Shown: in pieces, positions 25,881 to 37,700 of the stretch
How positions within the stretch are numbered: the stretch's first letter is position 1
Layout of the letters: every line of letters begins with the position of its first letter
DNA from: Endocalyx cinctus
Taxonomy: Eukaryota; Ascomycota; Sordariomycetes; Amphisphaeriales; Apiosporaceae
Direction of reading: 5' to 3'
DNA length: 64,000 bases
Assembly: GCA_001600455.1 (NCBI GenBank)
Contig: BCKC01000007.1
Location: forward strand, 921,394-985,393
Translations under genes and position numbers: made by a program
Notes under the pieces: generated by a model
What the model saw: the letters and a program-made list of their open reading frames with translations, nothing else
What the model was told of the DNA's origin: nothing
Database searches by the model: none

Positions 25881-26783
25881 TCCAATACAGCCGGACTCGG
25901 CGCTTTTGCCCATACCTATTCATCTACTGCAGACGTTTTCAATACTAAAAGAGACTTATCACGGAACTAATTGCTCTTGATTCAATTTCTTTATTTTTTT
26001 CTCTCTCTCTCGCTCTTTTTCTCAGTTGTAACCAAGGTTGCAACTAGTTTAACCCGCCGAAGCAGACAAAAACGTTACGGGGGCACATCGTTTACGACAT
26101 CACCTACGTCTTATGCTGATTTCGTATTTGAGAATCACATGCCTACCTAGAGATTCCAATCCTCGAACTATCTTATTCTTCTCCTGGTCATTATGGTATA
26201 TGTCGCCTCCTCATCAACATCCCGCGGATCGTTAAAAAAAGCACGCGCGGTCAAGGTGACGTACAATTATTCATGATACGCAGATAGCCAAACTGGAATA
26301 CGAGCCCATCGTCATGAAATGTAAAAAGGACTAGTTCTGATACCAAAGATCTAGAGTTCGGTAGGCCACCTCCAAACGGTAGTACCTGGAACGCGGATCG
26401 AAACTAAAGTAAGATCCTGCTAGATCTCCTTCCCTCCCGAATATCTAGTTCAGATGGTGCCAGTCTACGTATATGTACTTTTTTTCCCTTGGTGACCGTT
26501 CAATTACTTCATCCATTTGCTCTAAAGCTAGCTGCAGCAGTTGCATTTTCAACGGCCAAGACTTTTACTTGTATGGTAATTTTTCCTTATATAGGTGGAT
26601 AGTTTTACCCTAGCCGACTATCCCCGCCCCTACCTCCCCTTCTTTTGGTAGCATGTAGGGTAATTAGGGTAGCGTGCCTCTATCTAGGTCTATGGTGGCT
26701 ACCCTTATCCCGGATCCGTCGAGTTCCAGAGAGTTAAAATAAAGTTCGTCTCGTTTGAGAAAAAGATCTTCGGATGGGTCGGT

Positions 26784-26815
26784 GATGAAGTTGCAGAAAC
26801 TTCATCAACTTCATC
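26784..26815. repeat. 9-bp inverted repeat with a duplicated right arm
   Basis: GATGAAGTT at 26784-26792 is followed, after five bases, by its exact complement AACTTCATC at 26798-26806. That arm is repeated directly at 26807-26815. A hairpin can form with either right-hand copy. No function is apparent. Confidence 0.6.
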
Positions 26816-29800
26816 ATCGACAACCGAGTACTTTTGGTGATTCGTAATACATCAATTCATGAGTCCTTGGAGCGTCTCTTTTTGTGAAATAGGTTGATAA
26901 CGGAGTAGGGAGTCATGACGTTTACTTATATACGAACGTTTCCCGCTCTGTACCATTGGCGGTTCGAGACCGGAACAGCTAGCGCTCGGAGTACACCTGT
27001 GTGCATAGCTAGGTCCTAGAAAAGCAGTTAAGTTAGTATAGCCCGTAAAAAGATTTTCTGATGAATACGAGGTAGTTTGAATGAGATAGTATATGAAACC
27101 CTCTACATCGAATGATGGCTGTCGAAGTAGTAGATTTACAATTTTCTGCCTACGAAGTGGATATGTAGCATTAACACCCCTATATAAAATCGAAAAGCTC
27201 CGACAGGTTTAAAGGCCGCGTAATCCTACGTCAACATATATCGCCGTGTGGAAGGATGATAAGTTGATTCAACTTGCGGCTTACGTGTAAAGAGGTCTAG
27301 GTTACGCACCTCCATGAGGGTTTGTCTGCTTCTCTGGTGTGCAAGTCAGCGAGGTTTATCCCGGCCAACTTGAGTAGAAATACCCATTTACTAGGTGGAG
27401 ATAGATTTAATATGGTAGGAGGAAAAGAAGGTGGAACTGCTTAAGGGCTGTCGTCTCTTGGTGATATTGGGTATCACTTGAGTGTTAGTCGTTACCCCTA
27501 TCCACCTGAATAGATCGATTCTGATCAAATTGAAGATAGCCATTAGAGACATTATAATGTAGAATCTGTAAATGCCTTATCTACTGACAGTTCACAAGTG
27601 ATGTGCTGGGTCCCATTCACGGCTGAGGTGAAGCGCAAGGCAACGATGTAGATAAATTTTAGCCTAATGCTCCTTTAAGCAGTGAATCCGTCGAGCTAAA
27701 AGATGCTTGCTTGCTCGTGACTGGCATCTACAGCTTCAAACTGGAGATATTATCCATCACATAGTAATTGAAGAAGAGGAAAAGGGGGAATGTAAAGTTA
27801 GGAATGGGGGTCAACGTCGAGGCTTTACCGATAGTCTCCGCTTGATTCCGTCTTACATGATCAATTGAACCGAAGTTGAAGAATTCATTCGGGACTTACT
27901 TGGTTTTGGAACTAGATGAGGCTGGCGTTCAGAAAGTGCGGGAATTGTGAGTCGGCGTATCCAAAGGAATGTATTGTCTTGATGAGGTTTGAACCGCCTC
28001 AGGATACTCATGTTGGTCAGATTGGAAGGTGTTCCCATTCCGATCTTGGTAGAAGTTGTCGTCCTCCGAGTCGCGTCGACAGGATTGGATAATGTGCTCG
28101 GGAAGACTTGTCCATGGCCAATGATCAGTGCCCACACGTGTCTTGAACCTGGTCATCGCCGTTCTCCAGTCCGAATAATAGCTATAGTGCATGAGCGTGT
28201 TAGGGCATCGGCCACATGTATTTCCTTTAGTTACGACTTTATAACAACTTTCTGTATGATTTTAGCAATAAGCTTTATGTAAATAGACGTTCCAGTCACT
28301 TGTATTAAAAAAGGGGGCGAAGAATCAATATTATTATCATCCAGCTCTTGAAACATGTTTCTTCCTAGTAGCTAAGCTCTATCTACACAACTATGCTCGT
28401 CTTACTCTCCAGCGTCAATTCACATCTTAGAGGAAGAGTCGGAATTTAGCCGCGGATCATTATCTCTTGCGCCTATCTAGCAGCGTAAAGTTCACAGTTC
28501 GTCTTCTGGCGATAGATTGGTGTAGGTAAAATTTATATTCTTATGAATGAATACTTGTGCAAGTTAATAGTAAAAAACCTGAACGCTACTAAGGCACGGT
28601 AAATGGGTATGCATCTTCTTGGTGAGACAGTAAAGCATTCAGTACTGAAGATATCAGAATTTGAGAAGTTCAAGGGGAGTGCCTCCGTCACTGTGCAGGA
28701 GACAAGAAGAACTGGATAGCGTGATGACATGGCTATTATGTGAATAGTTCTATGAATTCTTATTGAATTTTGATTAGAGGGATAGATGAAAGATGTAAAC
28801 ACATGACCGTGATTAATAACGAATAGGTATGGGATAAATAGGGGAAGGTCGATCCTTGACTCTGAAAAGGCGATAATATTCTTCATGAGTTGAAAGATAG
28901 GGGGAACAGTGCTTTACCTTGGACTATAACAATCAATCAAGCATAGTCACCTTAGACCTCATAATCCTGATTGCGAAAAAATCATCAGTACGCGAACCAT
29001 GTCGACTACGCTAATCTCGCTGACGTCGGCGAAAGGATTTGAGGAGCAGGAGCTTTCTAAAAGACCAGAGTTCGTCTCGTCTGAGACGTCTTCGTGGCAT
29101 ACAGCCTACCATCCATCAAATTTGGCTTCTCGAGGAAACTAGAAGGCATACCCCTTATTAGCGCCATTGACCTGAGTTGTTTTGATCCTCTTCAACTTAC
29201 TATCACACCCTCTTGATTTAAGGGAGAAGAGATCCGAGTTGTTTATGTTTAGCGAGGAAAAAGTTTTTTCACCTTTATTTTTCTCTGCCCAACGAAGAAG
29301 GGATATGAGTCGTCCTACGAGTGCCTAAACACATCCGAAGAGAAAGCCTAGACCTCTCGAATCCTATTTATTGCCCTCGTGGACCTGACCTTATGTCGTG
29401 TAAAATTTCCAAATGCTAGTAGGCTTCGTAATCATAAGAGTTCTCATTATGCGTCTCGAGTGGTACGTAATTATGTCTAGGTACCCTTGCTTACCTCAGG
29501 AACGCCTTGCCGATCCGCGTAAGAGAGCACCCTCGTATCTCCCGTAATGTTTTTGTGTCTCGCAGAGTTCAGGGCTGAACCAGAACGCGGATAGCGCCCT
29601 CGATGCAACGTGAAAATCTCGCGAGCTCATTGGGCTGGTCGCTAAGCACTTAATTACTACGAATATATAAGCCACCAATACTTAGCTGAGAAAGAGAAAC
29701 CCAACAGCCTTAGCCCTCATCCGAGATTACAGAAGCTCACCTAGTCACAACCGGGTATATTGGTGTGTGACACGTGTCTTGGTACTACGTGCTCCCTGCT

Positions 29801-31578
29801 ACTCGTTACGTGCTCACACAACGAAAAGATCGTCGCAAGGCGACCAGGCTGTTCGTGCCTAGAAAAGCCACGTAGGGAAGACGAATATTGGTGCATGTAA
29901 TACACCTATCGTACCATGCAAGGTTCAACAGCTTTCGCCTGGTGTAGATCATTTATCACAGCCCTCATCAGCGGAAGCTGAGAAACGAAGGGTGGATCAC
30001 AATATAAACGTACTTTAACCCTTCCCGTGAGGCTTGTCAATGCGGTAGCCAGTTTCCGTTGCCATCCATACGTAGATTTTGGATTATAACAATTTCGTTT
30101 AATTAGTGGTAGAAGTAATCACGATGATATAAGCCAATTTTGAGACGAGTAATGAAATATAAGTGAACACCTCAACTACTGAAAGTTAGTTGTTCCTTTT
30201 TTTTTTGCGCCTGATATTTTTCTGCGCCCGATATGACACATAAGTATCAAGTAATAAGTTGTTGAATTAAGTGAGTCGATCAATTAGCGAACTCTATTTA
30301 ATCTTTTCCCCAACTTCTATGTATATCCAATGAATCCTAAAATGATAAAAATATCATTAGTTTCTGATTAAAAATCCTATAGTTAGGAATCAATCCGTGG
30401 GCGCAGCATATGGACGATACCCTTTTGGTGCTGACATAGTGTAATAATGACGACCATGATAGAGTATCAAACTGTCAAAAAGGGATGGGGGCAAAAATAA
30501 GCATAATAACCGTAATTACGATTAAGAGTTTCTCCGGTAACTTAGAAATCAATCCAAAAGAGTCACTCGACTATGTTCATTGCCTCCATATTCCACTTGA
30601 AATACGTACCTGTCTGTTCCACGTCACCACCAACCGCTTCCTCTCAATGTCTAAGAACTCCCTAGTTATGTGAAGTAATCTGGAAACGCTCCCTCGCTAG
30701 TTCTCTCTGTATAAGCGCGCACGATGGAATGTCTTCTGCCAGTTTGATTGTACCCACCCACTACATGGTATCTCTTGGTCATTATTCAAGTAATTATTCA
30801 TTAACGTCAAATAGTGGGCTATGAAATGATAAAGATAGAAAAGTTAGTATCTAGACGAAAGAAAATAAACTTAAAATAAAATAATTTCTATAACTCGTTC
30901 GACAATACCTTTTTGAGCATCTGATCACACATCTGAGCCACCTAATCGTGACCAGATATCTACTTTATCTAAAGAAGAGGGTTATCAAGAAGAGAGGATA
31001 TAGTAAAGAAGAAGCACAAGTAAAACTTAGATATGGACCTTATCAGTAAAACTCTTACGAAAGCTACAACTAATCAGAAAGGTGTTGATACGTGCCAGCA
31101 AGCATATCTCTTAGTCTCACATTGGAATGGTTATTTCGAGAGAATGATGTAGCAATGTTCATCTTGTCTATTATATGTGGTATGTAATTAAGAAAAAAAA
31201 TGTACCCTATAGTAGGTTCAAGAATCCTGTACCCGCGTACGGTAAACGCCGTGACCCCGTCTCCCCCCCATCTTTCCTCAATATTTTCCAGTAGTAATAT
31301 GAAATAAACAAAAATAGATGCAGTACAATAATAAAAGACCAATATCAAATATTTCTTATTCTTTTAGAGTTTCATAAACAATGTCGTGGTAGGTTCAAGT
31401 TGGTGTTAAGGTCAATTTTCCATCTCTTTCTTGGTATATGAATAGGCGTTATAAATTAGTTGCCCAAAGTGAATGATAAGTAAGGGAAGCACAAGCTTTT
31501 TTTTATAGTCTTTAATTTCAATAAGTGAACGGTGAAGGGGGCTTCGGATGAGAAAAAAAAAAGGTGATGAGCTGGGTT

Positions 31579-34500
31579 TCATGAAAGTCCCGGCACACCA
31601 TTCGTAGCGGCGCCCATCATATCGACGCTCCAGTTACTGCAGAGGGCGATGATCTTCCTTCTTATGCCGTCACCCAGGCGCGTGCTGAGGCCGTCCTCTA
31701 TCTTCTTGACGGCGTAGTCGAGCACCTCGGCGGGCTTGTCCAAGCCGACGACGACGCCGTCCGACCTCGTGGTCAGGACCGGGATGCCCGGGATCCCGTC
31801 GCTGCTCCAGAGGTATTTCGCGATAGCCGGGTCTTCTGGCGTCACCTGGTCTATCGCGACCAAGTTGCCCGTCTCCTCGCGCGCCTGGAAGTTCGGGTCT
31901 AGCCGCGCTATGCCATCGATCCAGAGCGTAAGCGTGGCCCGGTACAGCGCCGCGCTCCACCATGTGGGGCGCAGGTCTACCGGCATCAGCGCTAGCAGGC
32001 GGAACACTTGGCCGGAGTGAAAGATTGACTCCTCGCGCTGGTAAATGCATCGCTTGTGCCGGTGCGAGATCTCCCAGTGAGCCCCGTCAAAGCCCTCCCG
32101 CCTGGCGAGCCTCTCGATTTCGGGAAAGTTGATGACGGCATTTAAGGAAATCAGGTGGTATAGGATCAGATTCGTCTTGCTGACCGGGCAGTCTGGGTTG
32201 GCTTTGTAGTAGGTGATGCTTAGCTCGTACCACTTTTGAAGTAGAGCTTGTACCTCTTCTATCCGTATCATGGTAGACGCTCGGGTAACGGTCCTCGAGC
32301 TGGGGCGGCGCGTGCTTAAAACATCGGAAAAGCAAGAGTGAATTTGCCGTAAGTGGCACAGCAGTGATTGAAGAGGGTGGAGGAGAAGTCTTAATTGATG
32401 TGGGGTTACACCAACTTGACTTCTGGATAGGTTATCATGAAGGAAGTCTTGGAATATATCGTTTAAGGATGGTGTCGCTAATAAATTACTAAGAATTGCT
32501 GGGTTCATATTCGTTGTGCAGCCGTAGAGGGACTGCATAGCAGCAACCCACTGGTCGGCGTTGGTGGCCGTCCAGAGCAATTCAGGCCCTGGAAGAGGGC
32601 AACAGAGTTCACTGATAGAAAGTACAGGGGAAGTGTCATGGAACAGGCTTAGTTCTTGGTCAACCATGACCCAGTTGTAGACAAGTCTTAGAAAATATTA
32701 GTATCCGGAATCTCTCAACCTAGTAAATCGGCATCACTCACCTGTTCTGAGTTTCTCGTTGTACCCATGAACGCCATCGAAGTTCGGTGCTTGTGGCATT
32801 GTTAAATAATGAAACCATCGAAGGTTGGGCTTCGAGCATTCCAGCGTGCTTTAACATCTAAAAGTTCAAAGTCAACAAAAAGATTTTCCGACAAGTGATT
32901 TTAATCAAGGCTTACCGCTAAGTACATGCCACGTTGGCCCATGGCAATATCCATAAGCCATTTATCACCGCTCCATCCGCCCAGAAGACTGAACAAGAGA
33001 GCACATCGAAGGACCGTGGGATCTGCGCTCATCTCGATGTCTTTTTCAATTATGTCGAAAAGTGAGATACGGCAAGTCTCTATGAGTCCTGCCGATAGAG
33101 CTCGTGCCTCGGCCGTTGGGACGGCGGATGCACCCTGGGCTATCATCAAGAGGACTAATAGTGTGGCGGCTTGGTTGTTATGAAGCATCTCGTTGGGGTC
33201 AACGCACCCAGTCGATACCAACGAATAGAAGAATGATAGATTCCGTACGTAGCTTTTTAGGAAATACTCGAGGATACTCGAAGGGGGGAGAACCAAGAAT
33301 GTGAGCAAGCCTGGGCTAGCGTACCTCTTGTTCTGACTATGAACGCCCCCACGGTGTATTTCCAGAGCTTTATGTAAGAATGTCTGCGTGATGGCGAGCA
33401 TTTTATCCCGGGTTCGCGGTGTAATGGCGACTACGGATGCTAGATCGGTCGCGTTCCAGTCGACTTGCTCCATGTGCTGCTCCAAAGCATTCCATGTTCC
33501 TTCGTGCTTTGATTTCTGCTCCAAGCACTCGAGGTGAACTATGGCTGTCCGCGGGCAAGCCGCAGAAAATGTGGTTGGGTTACACCGAGCAAGCGACCAA
33601 GCATCCTCGGCAGCGATGACGGCTTTAAATTCGGGTACCATGGTGTCTGTTGTTAGCGATAAATTCATGTCAATAGTTTTTGAAAGTATGTCGAAATCGC
33701 CGTTGGACATTATGCTGGTGCTTCGTGTATGAATAGAGCTTTTGGATGAGCTAACATGGTCGGAACTAGACGAAATGTCGCTTAAATCTCCGAATGTGGG
33801 CATTGGCACATCAGTCTGGGCTAAGGAAAGGCTGTTTGGATATAGGTCGAGGTCCAAAGGATAGTCAGACCAGACTAACATGTCCTGGTAACTAGGCTCT
33901 GGAGGCACGTACTCGGTGCCCAGCTGCATGAATTCATCGATGCTCTCCAACTTGGCACGCGGAGATATGGCCTCATCCGAACCTATTTGAGAGTGGCTTG
34001 GCGAGCTTTTCTTGAAAATTGAGTCATGCTGCTGTATTCGGGGATCGATCGTCAAATTAGCATCTGGCGACAGAGAAGATGACTTGTTGGCTGGAGGATC
34101 CTGCTGCTGCTGCTTCGCACCGGACTGATCTATATCCATGAAGGCGGGGTTTATCGTGGGCGGTGTGGTCTGCGGCGTTGGAGGAGTTTGGATATTATTA
34201 TGATTATTCATCGCAGCACTAGCCCGTGCCGTTCTTATGGCTGCTTTTGAAGACCGTCGTGCGAATCTTGCGGCACACTCGAGATTCTTGTCTGCGCACC
34301 GAGCGCAAGGGACTCTCTTATCACATCCTGTCTTTGCTTGGGCGCAGTTCAAGCAGGCAATTGGTGTCTTGCCGGCAACTGTAGGAACGCCTCCGGGTAG
34401 TGGTTCCATGGGATCCCGCGCCTCGTGGTAAGTAGAATGATGTCTCTGGAGCAAATCCCTAAAATATCCACTCAATCAGCCCAGGTCAATAGAAGTTGTT

Positions 34501-34701
34501 CCACACTCGCGACAACTCACCTTCGCGCGAAAGCTAGTTGACACGCACTGCATCGATGCGGTTTTACGTTTGTGTCTGTATCATTAGGCGTCAGCGACCG
34601 GAAGATACCACGAGTCATATGAGATACACACGGGTGGGTAAATGTCTCTCGAGATGCTCCTTCCTCGTGAAGCTTTTCCCACAATATGCGCAGAACACCA
34701 T
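31579..34701 (-). CDS. cmr1: Cmr1-like melanin regulator with C2H2 and Zn2Cys6 fingers
   Basis: CDS is complement(join(31579..32686, 32742..32857, 32916..34458, 34521..34575, 34632..34701)), 963 residues. The first two exons encode two C2H2 fingers: Cys4, Cys7, His20, His24 and Cys32, Cys35, His48, His53. The linker reads THTNVKPHRC only if the 56-nt intron at 34576-34631 is removed. A Zn2Cys6 cluster follows with Cys77, 80, 87, 93, 96 and 103 (spacing 2-6-5-2-6). This unusual pairing is the hallmark of Cmr1/Pig1 regulators, which switch on melanin PKS and reductase genes. Residues about 105-260 are low-complexity (Q/S/P-rich); the rest is a long helical region of the fungal transcription-factor middle-homology kind, including STELRWRSWVQRETQNR across exons 4-5. 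Its position beside the reductase fits the known role. The last 450 bases are GC-rich. Confidence 0.92.
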
Positions 34702-37700
34702 CTTGGGAGTCTGCGGGAGCTGTAGTAGATATAACACAACGACATGTATTGGAGAAGGAGAATTGGAGAGCGAGGTTCGGATGAACCCCTATTTACTCCG
34801 CGTCTCGTCTAGATCCGTGGCTCTGAAATGTCGGTACGGATTATGTAAAGGAAATCGAAGTAGGTATAAAGAAAAAGAAGAGCAAGTCGCAAACTTATTC
34901 CGGGAATTAAAGTATAAAGTATTATAGACAAAAGTGTTGGTGGATGACTATATAAGAGAATATATATAAACGCAGGAAATGGTTTATTACCGTAACCCAA
35001 GTTGGTGTTTGCTATGCATCGTATAAAGAATAGTATATAATAGAATAAAAGAAGGGATCAAGCAAGTGAGACGAAGGAACAGGAACCTGGGTTCAGGATC
35101 ACGGGTTTTCTAAATATGAAAAGGGTGAAAAATAAAAAGATAAAATAGAAAAACAAAAAATATTTAATGATAATAATAAATGAATAAAAGAAAATAAATA
35201 AATTTAAGGATAATAATGAAAAAAAGAGGCTGTCATATCGGCATGCTTAGCGAGAGACAAATATAGTCAAGATCACGAGTGCAGGTTTCGATATTGGCAC
35301 ACTTGTGCCAAGGTTTAGAACTCGGGATATGGTTAGATACACCTAGGGATGTATCAGACAGATACGACAACGCATAGCTCGGCCTAGCTTAGACACAAAT
35401 TCAGCCTCCATGGAGAAGGAGAGGGTACAATGGCTGGGTACGTTTTCCCGCTGGTGGAAGGAGGACAAGGGGTGCATGGAGCGGAGAGAGAAGACGCATG
35501 GACTAGGTATGACATCCTTACTCTGGAGGAATAGCTCGAATGCAGGCAAAGGTCTATCGAGATATTGAAAAAGGTCCATGCGAAATTAAAAAAGAACACT
35601 AGGTTTTCCAGGTATTTTCTCATAATCAACCCATTTAGGGTTATGTTAAGAACCCAGTGCTTTCTAGTTAAGTCGGCAGCGAAACGGTCCGCTGTGTATA
35701 TTACAGTATATACCCAGCACTAGCCAAACTTTCAACCATCTTGTTGGGTGCCAATAAAAAAAGAGCACGAATGCGAGAAGATGTACTTTTCACGGTTTGG
35801 AAAGTTATTATTGAGCATAGACAATTTGTAATATTGATGGTATATGTATAGTAGGTAAATTAGATTACACACCCATACTCGTACTCACACTCACACACAC
35901 TTATCCACTTGGGCGAAGACAAAACAGAGACGCCAAAATAAATGAAAAGGGTTGCTGATTATAGGGCGTGAAGGACGAGTTGGAGAACGAGATACGGTAG
36001 CGTTTGGAGCTGAAAACGAACAGGGAATAGACGACTTAGCTTTACCTGTCATCGGCATCGTCAAGGATACCTATGATAAATCCCGGGGAAGGGTCATAGT
36101 AGCCTACGTTTATTCCATGGAGCCGGTTTTATTGTGGGCTCTCGCTGACTTCATTTCGTCTCTTCTCGCATTTAACTTACAAGGGGAGGGGCCCTTCTTT
36201 GTCTTCTACTACCGAGACTTGCAGTGAGTGATCTGCAGGTCAAGGGCCGATAGTATCTAATCCAACCCCCGTGGGGTGACGATATGAATTACCAGGTACA
36301 ATTGACTACTTTGTACATTCGATACTGGTTCAGTAGTTATAACTACTACGATATATAACGTATTTGAAACGTAGGGCTGCTTAGAAATCAGGTGTGAGCA
36401 TCAGAGCTATTTTACTTTGTTTCTTGTTTTCGATGACTCTAACTAACTTTGGTGATGTCTACAATTCCTAACAGATAACCCCTATATAATTGTATATATG
36501 TTTTGTTTTTTTAAACTTTGGCGTTCAGATGTGGCTAAGTTTATTTATTTAATAAATTTCAACTGATTAAATCTTATGGCCCCGTCTGTTCTATATTCAT
36601 CTCTATATATGTCAATCTCTCCCAACTGTTATTAAGCTCATATGCTAATATCGGCGGGATATATCCGCACGCGCTGATGGTGTGTACCGCGACGTCGGAT
36701 GGGTACCCTTCTAGATGTTGCACAGGTTCCTGTGTGGGACGTGGTAGACTATTCGCCATATAGAGGAGCTGTCACGAGAGCATAAATATAGATATGCGCC
36801 TAGGATACCGCTTACAAACTTATTTGAGCGAGACTACGTTAGTTAAACCTATTTATGTAGACCTTTAAGAATTCTTAGTTCTTCTATTATGATTCCCTGA
36901 ACACCCCTTTATCTCGTTTGGTACAAACCTTATAGAGACAACTGGAATTGAACTACCGACAGAAGATCTCTAGGACGGGTACTCGCATAGAACTAAATTC
37001 CGGTTGTAGAGAAAAAAAAAACAATGGTGAGACAGGAAATGTTTTTCATCCCTTACAAACTGGTCCCGAGTAGTTGGTACGAGGTTAACGGCACAAGCCC
37101 AATTGACTCAACGTTTATAAATTTAGAGAACTGCGGGCTGGATCAAAAATAAAATAAAAAAGCGAATCCTTGGGATCACAAGCGGGTTGTTTGGATGTAC
37201 AAACTAATATACTGACGCGAGTTCTTCCCATAAACTGACATAAGAGCTATATTATAAAAAGACGAGAATATGTGTGTGGAGCCGCATGGGATTAAAATCG
37301 TGATATATTAGTATTATACACTGAAAATAGTATTACTTACATGCAATCAAGTAAATCGAAATATAGAAAATCTTGGAGAGTGGGATATTTTATTTTTTTA
37401 GAGTTGTGTTTCAATGTAGAGAGTAATCAGATTGCTATCTAAGGGTCTCTTCTTTTTTTCTCTCTAATCATAATTATTTCCGGTTATCTATCTCTCTCTC
37501 TAATTACTCAACAAATTCAAGAAAATAGAAGGGATTTTACTTGGTACATATGTATGCTAGAACTTCCTGCAGGTCACACCTGAGGTCGGCGATTGTTGAT
37601 TGGCACGAAATATGTACGGTCACCGCTTGTTATGGGATCGCGAATGTTCTCGCTTGCGCTAGGTAACAGAAAGTAATTTGTTCTCGCAGCATGAGTTATC

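Larger units (their letters stand above)
24717..31578. other. 6.9 kb spacer between the reductase and the Cmr1-like gene
   Basis: No convincing gene is visible; all frames are short and lack motifs. The right end near 24717-24900 is the reductase leader and promoter. The spacer contains three (CCCTAA) telomere-like units at 25862-25880 and a small hairpin with a duplicated arm at 26784-26815. The rest is unremarkable, moderately AT-rich sequence. Confidence 0.6.

Noticed and set aside
24717..31578. Expected a scytalone dehydratase or laccase in the spacer
   Set aside because: No frame carries a recognisable motif of either family, even allowing for short introns.
34538..34927. 129-codon + strand frame antisense to the zinc-finger exons
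   Set aside because: The minus strand gives two perfect C2H2 fingers across spliced exons here; the + frame has no motif.
36940..36965. Minus-strand AGTTCAATTCC resembling a tRNA B box
   Set aside because: The five bases on either side do not pair and no cloverleaf can be drawn.
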